The notes: generated by a model not told the origin, from the sequence alone. A stretch of DNA of 64,000 nt from Lytechinus variegatus (GCF_018143015.1 NC_054751.1:32812347-32876346), one strand, 5' to 3'; counted from the first letter of the stretch, positions 1-14,182 are shown. Translations and numbers: made by a program.

Positions 1-1095
1 TTTTCTTGAGAAAACAAGTCCAGCTTTGATGATATTTCATTTAGACCCTAGTAATGAAAATCAGAAGAATCTTTTGTCCAATTGCAGATGAAATAAAGCT
101 GGCAAAGTAAATTCCTCTTGGATGTTATTTTAATTAGACCCTAGGAACGGACTAATCAAACTATCATTTAAATGTGGGTCATGGTAGAACTCATAATCAC
201 TAATACTGATGTATTAATCAACCTCGTCTCCTGAAGGACTATCTATTATTCAGCCTTCATAAAACCAAAATGACAGGATGTACCTTGGAAAACTGAAGGT
301 TAATCTCCTACCACTTTTTCTACAGCCTAATATGTTGTCTCATTCTGAATGGTCTAATCCCAATGTCTATCAGGAGTCTCATGAGTAATGAGTCTATCTT
401 TTAATCTTTATTTATACATTTATTTCATTAATTTATTTATTCATTTATTTCATTTCCAGGCAAGAAAGCATGACAGAAATAGAAACATTACAAAAGAAAT
501 GTAAAATTTAGCACCAGCCGATGCATGGGGATCACCTAAAAGAATTGAAAATTCTGTCGAGAGGTTCTCCACAATGGCTAGTGCCTACATGGAATAACAC
601 AAAATAGCAATAAATTCAAACATGTAATTACAATACTTCTGTATAAATTAACCTTCATTGTAATATGAAGAGAGAAACAAAAAACAAGGTTATCGAATTA
701 ATACTTTAAGAAAAAATGTAGATTGGGTCAAATCAGGAATTAGTCATTTATCACACTAGAGACAGAGATGGTAGGTCAATTTTAATTGTCACTTCGTTTA
801 TGCTGGGCAGTGTAGTGTAGAACACACTGATAGTAGACCAAGTGGATTGAGCCTATGAATTAGGGTGACAAGAAAATCACTCCGGGCTTTAGTTCGTCGA
901 AGATATAGGGTTAGGGTCGCAATATGGTTTTGTTGTACATAAATTTAGGGTAAGGTTTAGGATAGGGTACAGTGTTACATCCAGGGTTGAAGTTGGTCAA
1001 TCCATTAGTGTGTGGAATTTACAGCGGAGCAATTGTCATGGAACCGGAAGTAGACTATCTGAGAAGCATCAAAACCAATTGAATGTAAACCCTAC

Positions 1096-4000
1096 CTTGT
1101 TCCTGTGACTCTTTCAAAGTCATTATGCGAACGGACGGCCAGCATGCTGACCCCTGACCCAACATTGACCACCAGATATGGGTACGGGTTCTTAAAATCA
1201 TAAGGGACCTTCTCACTGGCCTCATTGTCTAAGGGATCGGGATGGTTCCAGTAGTAGCATTCATTGGGAAGTAATCGGTCAATGAAGTGGATCCCTCGTA
1301 TTAGGCAATTGAATTCATCAGCTTTCATTAGTTGCATATTGACAGTCTGGAGAAGAAAGTGAAAAAAAAGTCTCAGAGATTAGATCTTGAATATATTTAA
1401 ATAGAATTGAGTTTATATAAAATTCTGTTATTACTAAAATCTGGTTGTTATTACTAAAATCTGGCATTTATTCGCCAAACAAGCAATAAAGTTACATGTT
1501 TTAGTGAGTTTTTGACAAAGATAGAGGCTATCCTCCTATTTGTAAGACAGATACTGACAAAGGAAGTTATATACATGTAGCTTGGATGATTTTCTAAATT
1601 GTCATCACTTGAACTGTCATGAGCTTACTCACTCTTATTGAATAGTAAATCATGGTTTAAAGATGAAAATAAAAATAAATTCCACCCAATGTAAAAAAGT
1701 TAAATGATGTGTCTTCTTACCTCTAAGATATCTCTTTCAAATTTATAAGCCCCGCCCCCTGTTGCATGGAGAGTATTTGACACACTAGAAAGATTCTTGT
1801 CTTTAACAAGGTCCAAAAACTGAGACATGTTGTACGTTGGGAAACGTATAAAATGTATTGTCCCATGATGGCCTAGCACTGGTACATTCTCAATCTGCAA
1901 GTGGGCATCCCGTACACCGGTCTCTCCGTAAGCCACCGTCGACGTCAGGTAGCGCTGGATTTTATCTAGGGTTCCTGGCTCTACGCTTGCATCAGTCGGA
2001 GTGTTTGAGTTCTCTATGTCGGTCGGTTCAAAGTAAACAAGTTTCACCAAGGTACCACCGATGTCCACTCCGCACCATGGCATAGCTGAAAGACAAAAGA
2101 AAAAGGAAAATTAATCGAAGGATACTTAATATCAATCAAATACCAATGGGAAATTAAAGTATTAAAAATAAGCTCAAAAAATTTGTTTTCTAAAAAAAGA
2201 TATCCCCTTATTATTTTCTTGGACAGAAGAATTTCCTTTTTTTGGTCATATCATTGTAAGTGCTTTGTGCATGTTCAATGGAAAAGCGGCAAAGCGCAAT
2301 ATAAATATTTAATGTACATATGCACAAGACACCGTTCTCACTACGTTCCTAAAACTAGTTCAGTGGAAACCAGTTTAGTGGAAACTAGTTTAGCCCGTAG
2401 TGAGAATGGTCAAAGCGATCTTCCAAACCAGTTTGGGAAACCACCTCGTGATGTAGTTTTCAAGAGCGCTTCGCCTCTGGTTTTAGACTTTTAGCGCAAT
2501 TGAGGACACAACCGTTCTTCGCACATTTTGAGCACACTACTCCACACAACAGGTGTAGAATTTCGCACGAAACGTGTCCCCCCACTGAGAGCGTTTCCAA
2601 GAGCAACAAGATCACTTTACGTGAAGTGATTTTGAAAACCACTTTTGGGAATGCTAGCAAAGCGATCTTACAAACTGGTTTCCAGTATTAGTTTTAGAAA
2701 GAGAGAACGGTGTCCAATGCATGTTAAGGTTTAAGTCAAAGTTCCTGTATTAGCAATTGCCGTTATTAGGCATAACAAATCTACAAGTAGAAGTACATGT
2801 ATGTACATGTAGGGCCCGGGGGGGGGGGGGGGCCACTTCCATTCACGAGTGGATACCATGCGCGACCATGGGGTCTTGAAAAGCACCCTAAACACGTAAT
2901 TTCCATATTCTGAAAATGCACCCCTTAACAAGCATTGGCGTGTGAAACCCTACCCTTAATAAGTATAAGAAGTTACAAAACGATACTCTTTATGGCAAAT
3001 ATTCCCTGAAATGAACCCCTAAACAAGTGCAGGAATTTTTTTATTGTTACGGGTCCTTCGGTCGTCGGCTTTACCTTATTTGGTTTAGTACGACCCCACC
3101 TTCTAAACCTCGCACAAATCGGACTCTAAACACATAGTGTTGGGGCAAAAAGGACATCCTTTATATATCAGTTTAATTTTGTTTTTTCATTTCCGCAAAA
3201 TCGACCCTAAACATGTAATTTTCCTATCAAAATAGATACCCTTTTTTCATTATTTTTTGTGTTTTTGACACCCTTATCACATTACATACGTAACGTGCCC
3301 TATCGTGAAAAAGACATCCTTTTTACGTGTTTTTTTGGTCGCGCATGGTATCCACTCGTCAATGTAAGTGGCCCCCCCGGGATGTAGGGTTGTTTAATTT
3401 CATAAATTCTTCAATCTAGAATGGAATTATTTTCTCAAATTTGATTAGGCAACAGCATTTCTGGTTGTAATGTTAGTGTAAAGTTTTCACCTAGGTTGTG
3501 TACAGTCTAGAGTTGGAAAGGCAATCTTGTGTAGCACTTAAAGTATTATGAAGCAATGTGCAATGCGGTACCAGGAAAAATCATTTCCTGTCTAGAATTA
3601 AATATAACTTTAATGCTTTAATACTAGACAAGTTTTGGATTAAGGAAATGTGTAAATTAATTATGACCAATTACCGGTATTACTTTTTTTTTTACAATAG
3701 ATGTACAATGTACATATCTGACCATGCTAGATGTGTATTTATTAGTTACATATAAATCATTTCCAAGAAGCTTTTTTACAATGTACATACACATGTATCA
3801 ACCAGGAAATTTGTTTAACTCTCCAAATTGCAAATCCCACACTAAGAACAATATTTCTAGGAAATTTCTAAATGAAAATACTGATTATAAAAACAAACAA
3901 AAACACTGCTACATTTACTATAGTCATACCCCAAATGGTTCATTCACATTTAAGATCCCATGTACATGGCCAGGGGGTGTTTCACAAAGATTTAATATTA

Positions 4001-7000
4001 AGACTTAGAGTCGCACTTAAATGCCGATGCATATATGATATGCAACACGCAATCTAATTGATTAATACGCAGAAATACTCATCCTCTTGGCATGATCTGT
4101 CCAATGCAATTATGCCTTTAATAACACACGCAACTAAATTATAATTAAGCCTTAAGTGCGGCTCTAAGTCACACTTTAATAAATCTTTGTGAAAGTGGTG
4201 AAACATCCCAGGAAAAAAAAAGAAGCATGTGCCATATAGTTTCTACAGTGTACCAGCACAAAATTCAAATGCTATAAATTTTACATGTAGATTGAATATT
4301 AAATTCAGTGAGTTGAAAATGCAGAATTTGTATTGGAGTTGTCTGGAAAGCCAATCATAGAAGTGTGTATGGCTAATGAAACAAGTTCTACATGTACATG
4401 TACATTGTATTAAACTCCATTTCTTCAGAAATTAATTAAACACTGAAATGTAGGCTGTGTCTTGTATCAATCCTTCAATACACAGATCTACAGTACAGTA
4501 TTCAAATATTCAATCTTATGTGTAAATGCAAAAAATATGAATAATGGAGAACAACTGTGGCCTCAAAAAACAAATTCAATACTACTATCAAATGGAAATG
4601 CAGTATTATGGGGTCTACAACTTCAACCATGTTGGATGCCCGGCAGTTAAAGGAAAAATGATTGACACTTATCCCTGACATCATCATAGATTAGATGTGC
4701 TCTATTCGCACCATTAATTTTTTTTTGGGTGTGAGGTAAGCTCATTCTGAATTCACATCTCACTGCTGAGTACATGTTCTGATCAAACACTAATACGGTA
4801 TTCTATTTACAAATCAAATACGGTACATTAACAAGCACAATAGATTCACGTCATATACCAGGTGAACAAACAAATGATTTCTAACCATGAACATCACGGG
4901 TAAATCATACGTCATGTACTGTACATGTTCATGTTGAAGTAGATGTCTTCCCACATCACCATTAAAAAAAGAAAAGAAAATACAAATCGATTACATGTAC
5001 TCATTTTATCCAGAATCAAATCCCCATCACACACAAACAGTAGGCTTTGTTGCTCTTTATGTACAATTTTTTGACAGTTCTTTCTTTATTATTTTAGTAT
5101 GATTTTTCCTCACAATTCACCTTTTTTTCTTGAAAAGTTGCAGTGGGAAATGTGGAAGAGCTGCTATATGTAGAAAGTTAGTGTGAAAAATGCTGTGTAG
5201 GATTGCTGGTAAAAGTCAGACTTTTAGTAGTTTAAAAATCTTGTCAAGCTTCGAATAACGATGGCCATGAGGAATGATGGTACAAGTACTTTGAATGTTT
5301 GCTTAAAATCAAACGAATTGGAGAGCACTTCATGAAACAAAAATAATGTTGTTATATTAGTTAATAGAATCCATTCCTTGCATCTGATTGGCTCAGAGCT
5401 ACTTCGTCAGCCATCATCACTATTTGCTTAAATACGAAAACATTTCCCTGAACTGAAGTGAACTCCACTGATCATGGCTATTATGATAAAGTTGCATGCC
5501 CTCCTCGTGAGCAGAGTCTTTATTCAGCCTTTTCACATGAGTGTGATTTAATGTGTTCACATTCTATACAGCTGTACAAGTGTGCACACTTGATCTACAT
5601 GTAAACTAATCCACAAATTGTCAAACTCTGGCTAAACTCAACAGCCTGAAATCATATGCCATGGTTTGAATCTGTAGTCCAAAACCGTGGTTTATGTATG
5701 CATATATTCTAAAAGCAGTAATTCTGCACTAGTGCCTATTCTACACACATATTGAGGAAGACTCAAAGAATTGAAAATACCATTCAGATATATTTTTTTT
5801 CCCTTTGTCCATGGGGAAAATGTACATACATTGCCCGTAGTATATTACATTGGGTCTGTGAGAAATTGAGTTGTGGTTTGGACAGGCACTGGCCACTGCA
5901 GTGACAACACTGTTGACTACATTGTACTTTGCTTCTCTTACAAGTTTCCTTTAAACAATTTTCAAAGATTTGTCTTCACGGCTCTTGTAAATCAAAAGCC
6001 ACAGGTAATTTGAATTTCAATTGTTGGGAATCACGCTCATGTGAAAGCACTTTATTAGCTCAGGAATTGGTGAAATTGAGGGTACCGGTATTTTAAAGAA
6101 CTTCCTGTGCAGTTTTAACAGCTGCTGGTATGGCCTGGTATTCTACATGTACATGTAGCCTTATACTTATCCTCAATTCCTCATCCATATCTCAGAGTGC
6201 TAATCAATGATCACCAAACAAAAAAGATACATGTATATTTCTTTGATTGTTAACATTACAAGTACATATTTACATATGTTATTCCAGTAAAATTGTAGGC
6301 TACAATCTAGCACTCATGGTATCAAGGCACCTTAAAAGTCAGAGGTGCACTTGCAGGAATCCTGCGAATCTGCAAGCATCTTTTTTTATCACTTCTCTTC
6401 ACATTCTGTAGACAAAACAATAAGGATTGCAGAGAAAGACACTTTTTAAAAAGACAAAACATTTGAGGTGCTATGCACTATGCATCTTTTTTGGCAACTT
6501 TTCAGCAAATGTTTCACAATATTTTGACTATCATGAATGTGAGAATTAGTGATAAAAAGACACTTGATTCTTGCATGATACACAGCTTTCACTTATTATG
6601 CTGGGTGCATATGGGAATTCTCTTGAAATTTAGTCAGCCCAGAATTAGTGGAATATTGTCCCCAGACTCCCCACCCCCTCCCTGAGTTGCTTGTTAGATT
6701 TTACGAAGGTAATTTATCCTTTTTAAGAGAAAATTACCTTGGGGGAGGGGCTGTCATTGAATTTACAAGGAGTCAGTAAACTTTCTCTGCAACCTAATAA
6801 AGTTTTATGTTATCCTAGATCTGTTCCTACATAGCCTTTAGTATTCAGAAATAGCAGCTGATGTGAAATATAATTATAAATATCACATTTTGAGACTGAA
6901 TATTACTGTCCCAACCAAACAATTTTGCAGATAATAATGTTTTCTTATCTCAGTTTTGATAGAGAAAATGTACAAAAATAATCTTGTTGAGTACAGGTAC

Positions 7001-9207
7001 ATAATATCAACAATCAACACTTGATTAAAGTTTAAAATTGAGAACCCACTTGAACACTTAAGCACTGGATAATCACGATTTGCTCTATAAATAATACTTA
7101 TCTGATAATAAAATAAAAACAATTCTACGTTTATATTCTAAGTTAAGCCTGAGTCATATCGATTATTTTGAAAACCGGTGTTCGACAGCTTTAATTCGAT
7201 CGAACATCGAATCATCGATGCATCGAATATTGATGGCGGGGAATGTTGCTCCGGCCGCGTCGCGTCGATGCGCTATGCATGCACTGACGGTGTGTGCGCT
7301 GGCCGGGTGAGCGTTGCACTAGCAGATGACAGAGCAAAGTTCGTTTGTATTTTCCATGATCACAAAACACAAAAAAAGGCCGGGGACCAATGCAGAATTC
7401 TTCCCAAAATATCTTCAACAATGATATTTGCAGATGACATCATATAAGTTTAAAACGAAACATTAATAAAGACATGAATCACGCAGAGTCGATCCGAATG
7501 ATTTTCGGTCAACTAGCATTCGCAGTCCAGACTCGCATTCACCAGCCCCGTCCGCAGCCCTGCACACTCACTCTCCCGAAACGACATTTGCTCTAATTTT
7601 ACTATAAACGCTGTGAGACTTGTATTGGTGCAACTCTTATCATACAGCAACAGTAAACTAAAAATATTTATGTACTTGTTTTACAATACATGTTCACGTG
7701 CATGTACATGTAGTACCTACAAGTAATAAAATACATAACATTGTATTGCATTAACTAGCATTCATTGGCACAGACTCTAAATCTAAAATCTAATCATTAT
7801 TGTGTCAGTATAAGAATGGATCATTTTATGGCAATCAATGATAACTTTCCTTGATTTTGTTATAAATTTCATAAAAATTACTATATTTATCATTTTCTTA
7901 ACAGAATTGGCATTAATGAAGAATAAATTATTTTATCTAGGCCTACTTGTTTGAGACTTTGAGTTTGAAAGAATCTTCACGGTACAGAGCTTCAATTCTA
8001 TTTGTACAATAGAATTAGGAGCAAATATTTTCACAATAACTACATGTTTGACTTGAAGGGAGGTCAGCCATCATTCCAAAATTATGGTTTTACTGACTGT
8101 GACGAAAAATAGGCCTCAACATGACACAATATTCAGATTTCAGTCTTTATTGAAACACTGCATTCATGACGTAGCGCTGCATAATCTATAAGTGTTTTAT
8201 GGAAGCTAGACAATCCAGACTAAAATTGTGATACACATGATAAACTTTACTGAATAAGTTTTCATGCATGATAAATGTGCCATTCAGGCAGATTTCAAAA
8301 GTAAAGATTTGTTCTTATAATACATGTATGCCAAGGTCAATCTTTATTCCTTAGTTTGAAAACACCCTCCTATTCAGACCCATTACTATCAGCTTAAATG
8401 AGAAAAGAAATAGAAACAGATCATTCACAAGCCTAAGCCAAACTCTGCATCAATCAGTAATCATGCAAGTCAATGAACCAGTACTGGGGCCGTTTCATAA
8501 AGAGTTACAACTGTTGTAACTTTGCCATTATGGCAACTACCATGGCAACCTTGATTTTGATTGGCTGCTGAGCCCTGTTACCATGGTACATGTAGTTGCC
8601 ATAATGGCAAAGTTACAACAGTTACAAGTCCTTTATGAAACGGGTCCCAGTACATGCATATCCAACCATGAACGTTTTTGCGTACACCCCTCTATATTGC
8701 ACATACTCCACTCGACATCCACCAATTAGAACTTGTGTTAAAGCATTCTCTAAAATTTGTTAAGTCCACAGCAAACACATCCTACCATGTAAAGATGGAT
8801 ATGATTTCTCACACAAGTTAGCAAAGTCTCATTTTCAATATAACACCATCCAGGGAAAACACTACTTGTGGACTCACGGCAAGGTCACCCAAAGAAAGAT
8901 GCAAAGCTTTGGAAATCAAAAGAGAGACCCCATGAAATTTCAATAGGATCCAATATAAACAGTAATATGATGTAGCAAACTGGGGCTGGTGAGCTAAAAA
9001 GTAGCCCCCTGAAAATAACAATAATTTTCCCTGGCCCCATCAGCCACCATGCAAAGGAAAACTGATCAAAGATGAAAGAACGATTCACTTACGGGGTACT
9101 TTTGCCTCTTTCTGGCCCAACTCGGCCTCTGCCTGCTGTTCCAATGCTTCTGCCATTCTCTCAATCAGACAGGCAGTATCCTTCTTCTCCTCCTCTACAC
9201 CAGACAT
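1096..9207 (-). CDS. PANK: Pantothenate kinase, N-terminal half (3' exons lie beyond the left edge)
   Basis: Phosphorylates pantothenate with ATP, the first and rate-setting step of coenzyme A synthesis. Three exons join in frame: 9093-9207 (start ATG at 9207), 1721-2085 and 1096-1346, all with AG/GT borders (phases 1, 0, 2). They encode about 243 residues of an expected 370 or more. Residues 46-50 (DIGGT) form the glycine-rich nucleotide site. YLTSTVAYGETG and ATGGGAYKFE are family signatures. Glu171 in ADEF aligns with catalytic Glu138 of human PANK3, and Arg239 in ERVTGT with its Arg207. SGVS lies at 224-227. The first 38 residues (MSGVEEEKKDTACLIERM onward) are acidic and helical-looking, resemble no PANK leader I know, and show no obvious mitochondrial targeting. 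The first two exons are 7 kb apart, with an intron full of repeats. An upstream 5'UTR acceptor is possible near 9324. The family is certain; orthology to one vertebrate paralogue is not claimed. Confidence 0.96.
2328..2714. mobile_element. Small terminal-inverted-repeat element in PANK intron
   Basis: The ends are inverted copies of GACACCGTTCTC (2328-2339 and 2703-2714), flanked by CAA on both sides, a possible 3-bp target duplication. The interior has subterminal repeats of AAAGCGATCTT and CCAGTTT-like words and no convincing protein. At 387 bp it looks like a non-autonomous DNA transposon. The superfamily is not assigned, because a 3-bp duplication alone is weak. Confidence 0.55.
2815..3381. 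mobile_element. CCCGGG-ended MITE, copy A
   Basis: A 567-bp element with long inverted ends reading CCCGGG(G)n then CCACTT, followed by ACGAGTGGATACCATGCG. It is flanked by an exact 8-bp duplication ATGTAGGG at 2807-2814 and 3382-3389. The interior carries repeated short phrases (CCTAAACACGTAATT-like, CCCCTTAACAAG-like) and no transposase. Copies B (14183-14735) and C (46094-46804) have the same ends and their own 8-bp duplications. Copy A is in the opposite orientation to B and C. Confidence 0.88.
3976..4200. repeat. Imperfect fold-back repeat in PANK intron
   Basis: The left arm, running from TGTTTCACAAAGATTTAA, is the reverse complement of the right arm ending near TAAATCTTTGTGAAAG. Inner arms also pair (cttagagtcgcacttaa against ttaagtgcggctctaag). 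It is probably an aged hairpin-type non-autonomous transposon. No clear target duplication was found. Confidence 0.5.
4201..8484. other. PANK intron sequence without recognised genes
   Basis: AT-rich intron DNA. I see no exon with homology, no RNA gene and no clear transposon. The open frames here are short and do not resemble proteins. The palindrome TACATGTA recurs many times. 7170-7600 is richer in CpG and contains TCGAT-type words, but I could not bound an element. Confidence 0.6.
8485..8646. mobile_element. Short hairpin MITE in PANK intron
   Basis: A nearly perfect fold-back of 162 bp. GGGGCCGTTTCATAAAG at the left pairs with CTTTATGAAACGGGTCC at the right, and the arms continue through AGTTACAACTGTTGTAAC and TTGCCATTATGGCAAC. 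The loop contains GATTGGCTGC. CCAGTAC is repeated at both edges (8478-8484 and 8647-8653), consistent with a 7-bp target duplication. Related hairpins with the same GGCC...TTGCATAAAA theme occur at 16959, 43942, 49100 and 60737. Confidence 0.7.
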
Positions 9208-12200
9208 ACTCTGATCCCTAGCTCAAATCTTTGCTGATACCGGGCTTGATATCTGCGTGCAGGTTGCTTGTAGGCGGAGACCGGGCCAACCAGCAGTGTT
9301 TGCGCACACAGGGCACAGTTCAATCTACGATAGCAAAGGCATGATACAAAATTAGAAAATAAGAGCTGAAATGCATGTCAATACAGATATGATGTTTGCA
9401 AATTTATCAGTGTGTTGAGAAAACAATGTAGAATTTAAAGATCATGCTGTAATATGTTGATACAGGAGATTTGTGCATATACACACACAGGTACAATGTA
9501 GTATTCTAAAGAAAAGGATATGACCAAAAAATGTGTATCCTATAAAGTCCCTTGATGTCTTGGAAACTGATTGTGTTTAGGTGAGCTGATTTTGATAAGT
9601 CACAATATCCCTGGATATACATTGCTATATTAAAAAGTTAAAACCCCATTTTTGTCTACTTTCAGAACACTGAAGTAATAGAACAGCCAACTATCAACAA
9701 AAATTGAATTAAGTTGCTACATGTAAATGTACAATGTAGGTAACCGGGTGGTTGTTTCAAAAAGCTGTTCGTAAGTTACGAATGACTTCACTAATGACTG
9801 GTGACTCTTTCTGGTGCTAGGCAGCTACAAAATACATCCCTTTTGTAGATGACTTAACACATATTGTTCACATTGTCTGTAAAGTTGTGTGTACACATGT
9901 AGCTCTACGAATGTCAGCTTTATGAAACACCTACCAGTTGTTCTGAAGGATAATATTAACTGGCACAATTATAAAGTGGTTAAAACCTTGAAACCAAATG
10001 AATCATAGAGGTTGAGCGAATCATCAAGGAATTTATGAAACCTTTTCATGAATCACTAATCGAACAACACCTCCAGGCTCATGCCCATGTGTATATGTAT
10101 TACAATAATCCAGCTTACCCTATTACCCAGTAGTTTCAAATTATTATTATTTTTTTTTTTTGGGGGGGGGGGTAATTATGACATTTACAATTTGGCATAC
10201 ATGAATGTAACACAACACTCTCAATCCATTCCCGGAGGGCTCAGCAGGATTCTTTTATGAAGTATCCTAATTGTAAGAAGGGAATATTATATATAACTTT
10301 GATTTTCACCTTTTCAAAAAATAGATTCGGGACAGTTTCTAGCCACACCAGTCATAATCTGCGTTTGCAAATGCTAAAGAAGAGGATAAATATTAAATAA
10401 TATCAAGTCACAAAGTTCTCCAATTCTTATGTGGTTTTCTCTGATTTCTCTAAATATTTCACTTATTTGCTTCATTTTGCACGATATAAGTTAGGATCAA
10501 ACCCTTTTATCAAATTATACGTATATGACTTGTACAGTGAATGACTGCATTAATTACCTGCCAGCACTATATTACTGTGTACAATTGTAAATGCAACATT
10601 TTAGCATATGATTGGAATTCATGTATAATTTCAAAAGGAAGACAGCAAAAAGAAACATGTACATTTTTGCACCTTTATCAAGTCTATGTTTTCTCCAAAT
10701 AAAAGAAAATTAAAATAGCTTATCTGAGATTATTGTTGGGCCAAATAGTGCTGTTATCGATAACCAATCTAGAGCTAGTCTTGTTGGTAAATCACTTGTT
10801 TTTTTGCCACTAAGTGATATTGATAACCCTTCTCTCATTGTCCATAATACCCGCTATTATGTAGGGACATGACAGTGATTTTCAGGCTTTCAGCGATTTC
10901 ACCGAATTCATGGAAACAGCCTTTGAAAGTGGCTTTTCAAATGGAAAATCACAGAAAAACATATTTTTCCTCAAAATGCACAGAACAGCAACAGAAATTA
11001 CTCCAAAATCTCAACAAAATATGACTAGCCATAAAACATGATCTCATCCCCACTTTGCTATAATCATGACAATCCAAACATCACGACTGCACTCAATTCG
11101 ATTTGATCAAATCGAAAACGCGTATGAACAGATATATTGTTACCACCATACATTTTATACTGTTTACTACTATCAGCACAAAACTTCATTACCAGTATTT
11201 GGCAAAGTTCAATCAAAATTTTAAAAAGTAAAAACAATTTGGACTTCATTCCACACATACAATGTATCATCATGATGCACATCTCTGATTACTTTAAATA
11301 AAGTAGAAATAGTAATAAACATCATTTATATAGTATCACATATAAACCCTTAATTTGTATTTCTAATTCTATTTCTAAGTTTAATATTCTAATCCACTAT
11401 ACATAGCTAGCCACTAAAAAAAATCATACCTCAGTCATATAGTGACGTATTGTATTACCGGACACTATCATATTTCCGGACGCGCATATAACTGCGTAGG
11501 AAATCAATTTCGTACCGTAAGACTTCCGCAGTTCAATATCACAGATCAATTCAAAGAACGAGATTGCAAAAACAAGGCGAAAATATAACTTTTACCTTAT
11601 TTTTCTCTAAAAATGACAGAAAATGCTTGAAATAACATATAACACAGTTTTGGCATTAACAATTGATCCCAATTGATCTATTTTCTGATTGAAATACGGA
11701 CCTGATTTGCCGAATTTCAATCTCGTACGCTCCATCGATTAAATCGTCGACGGCTAGTTCTCAATGTTCCCGGTACCCCGGCCGTGCGCGAGGTTTACCG
11801 TGTTGGAGAGCCGTCAATGATCGACAGCGCATCGATAGAACTTAACTTGATGACTGAGTCTTACGATATGAACGAGCATCATTAATTGGAAGTGCAATAT
11901 CGAACGCGCAATTAAAAAAAAAAAAGGAATAGCAAACGCAAATTTATAACAAAGATCTGATCAGAATCGTTATAAGAAAGCAAACAAAAACTTAGAATTT
12001 ACTCATGAGATGATTAATCTCGAAAAAATCACACCAATTCTTTCTTACATCATTATAATCAAGAATATTTTTACCCGTCCGGCGCGCGTCCGGAATTACA
12101 ATATAATTTGTCACGCACGAAAATAATTGTTTTTCGCGGAGGGGTATGCGGCAAGTGCGGTGCAAAGAAAATGGTTGGAAAATATAAAATAATTTCATCC

Positions 12201-12825
12201 TATTCATGATTTTCAGAATATTTGGAATAGCAAGTGATAATTTTTCGTGATTGTATTTCCTCTAGTTGTCATTTTTAAAGCACTGAAATGAAAGTGTCCG
12301 GCAATAGGATACACTGCCATACTACAACTGTTACCGCCCACTACACACAATGCATGCAGGTTTAAACAAACACACACACACACACCCTCGCCTAGCCTGC
12401 CTTTGCATTGCACACACCGATCAGACCATTTATCAGCCGATTGACGACTCATGCGTGACACCCATGCCATGCGGCAGCTACACACACAGCTCAAGAACAC
12501 AGCGGCCTAGTACTAGACAGTGCATGCATGCAACAGAGCTATAGCGCTACGCCTTGAGTTACCGTACACGTGATTATTGCGATACCGGTACACAATCGCC
12601 AACAAGTAAGACAAATGTTTAAGTTTGAATTTAGACGGGATTTAAATGAAAAATAAAACTGAAATTTTTCAGTATTGACAAGAACTGACCGTAAAATAGA
12701 TCTGTAGAATTCCCTGAAAACAAAGATTTTCCTTCACTGTCGACCAAAGCAATAATCGGAGATTCTCGTGACTCCTTCGCTCACGATCACTTTGCAGCCA
12801 AACAAATTGTTTACGATAATTATTC
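9208..12825. other. PANK 5' region, no further coding exon recognised
   Basis: Sequence upstream of the PANK start codon. A T-rich tract ending TATCGTAG near 9324 could be the acceptor of the first coding exon's 5'UTR part. No protein-coding exon is recognised up to the CRE pair at 12826. A short CA repeat lies at 12369-12384. 10143-10172 is a T tract running into a G tract. Confidence 0.45.
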
Positions 12826-12853
12826 TGACGTCACAAACTCGGAAGCGACGTCA
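12826..12853. promoter_or_regulatory. Paired CRE/ATF-type sites, candidate PANK promoter
   Basis: A full palindromic cAMP-response element TGACGTCA (12826-12833) is followed 20 bp later by CGACGTCA (12846-12853), in a locally GC- and CpG-richer block upstream of PANK. That placement fits a distal PANK promoter, with a 5'UTR exon spliced to the acceptor near 9324. No transcript evidence is available, so the assignment is inference. Confidence 0.4.
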
Positions 12854-14182
12854 CGATCGACGCAGTGAACAAGGGGTGGGGCTAGCTTTCTTTAGCTTTC
12901 TTGATATGATACCCACCCCCTCCCCCCAAAAAAATGCTTAGTTTGAGCCCCTTATGTGTTGCAATTTATAATTTCCGAGACCTTGCACACAGCCGCCCAA
13001 ACCTTTTTCAGTAAACAAACTTAATACAAAAGGGTAGAGATTACCATCGAATTATTAATATAGCATCGGGACATTACCTTGCAGCTAGCCACCTGCATAC
13101 CATTCCCCGTTCACCATGCAGGCCTGCCTCTCACCCCCTCCCCCTTTCAAAATCGTTCCACGAACATATAGGACCATACCCTGTATATGATTTGAGATTT
13201 TTCAAACCAAACAATTTTTTTAATTAAAAAAAAAGATGCCTATATGAATGTACAATATTAGTGTATCGCCGTGCACACACTCAATAATTTAGATTTCTCT
13301 GTTGATACATATCCATTTGCCCTGGCCCCCAATAATATAATTTCAAAATCTTTAAAATTTCTATGCAATGTTGGAAATCTAGAAAGGACTGGGAAGCGCT
13401 ATATAACCATTAAACCTAATTGGCATAAAAGTATGAAACGTAATTTTTCGGACCGAGTGCAAAATGAGTGTCTTTTCGAGAGCTTGTTGACAATTTTTTC
13501 CCCCACCGTTGTCCCCAGGCAATCCCCAATCAGATATGGACCAACGCCCCTGCCCCTGTCCTGTGCATATATTATCTACAATACCATATTGTGTAGGCAG
13601 TGCAGGGCAATAATCACGATTCTTTGCTAATTCAGACTTGAAAAAGGTTATAGGCATACCGCCTAGAAAAATCGTTTAAAAAAAATCCCCATTTGTTTTT
13701 TTGATGATTAGTTCTTAGTCTTTAAATCGAAAATTTGTTTTATTCACAACTTTAAATTGAAAATTATATATAGATACCAAATCAAGCATATATAAAGCCC
13801 CGAATACAATGAACACACGTTCAAAAATGGCTACAAGGCCGGCTATATTGTATATAAAGCCTCCGTTTGATTATATTGTTATATTATAAGTATAATCAAT
13901 ATAGACAAATCGGTATAAATCAGCTGAGGGAAAGGTTGGATAAAGCTAATTGGTCAGATTTGTAAAATTTTAATTGCATGCGTAAAAATAAAAGCTTTGA
14001 TGACTTCAGACTTTCGATACAAGTTTGGAAAAAGCTGAGTTGACTAACCCTTGAAATTTAGAACAAATGCATCTAGTATATGAATAACTTGAAAATTTAC
14101 CTTTTCGACTTATTCTTCGCTATATAGGGCCTATTGAACTCCTGATAGGCAGCTGATGATAGTGATAGTTTTGAAATATGCC
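12854..14182. other. Spacer between PANK and PLPBP, no genes seen
   Basis: Head-to-head spacer between the minus-strand PANK and plus-strand PLPBP. The open frames at 13271-13657 overlap on both strands, lack homology and look like chance. The interval is AT-rich, with no RNA gene recognised. Confidence 0.5.

Noticed and set aside
7146-11870. Large element bounded by TAAGNCTSAGTCAT-like inverted words
   Set aside because: The match is only about 12 of 14 bases, has no target duplication and would enclose a PANK coding exon.
12350-12544. Frame rich in Thr/His (MHAGLNKHTHTHPR)
   Set aside because: Translation of a CA microsatellite.
13271-13657. Pair of overlapping frames of 119 and 92 codons in the PANK-PLPBP spacer
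   Set aside because: Opposite strands, no homology, no splice context and AT-rich codon use; most likely chance.
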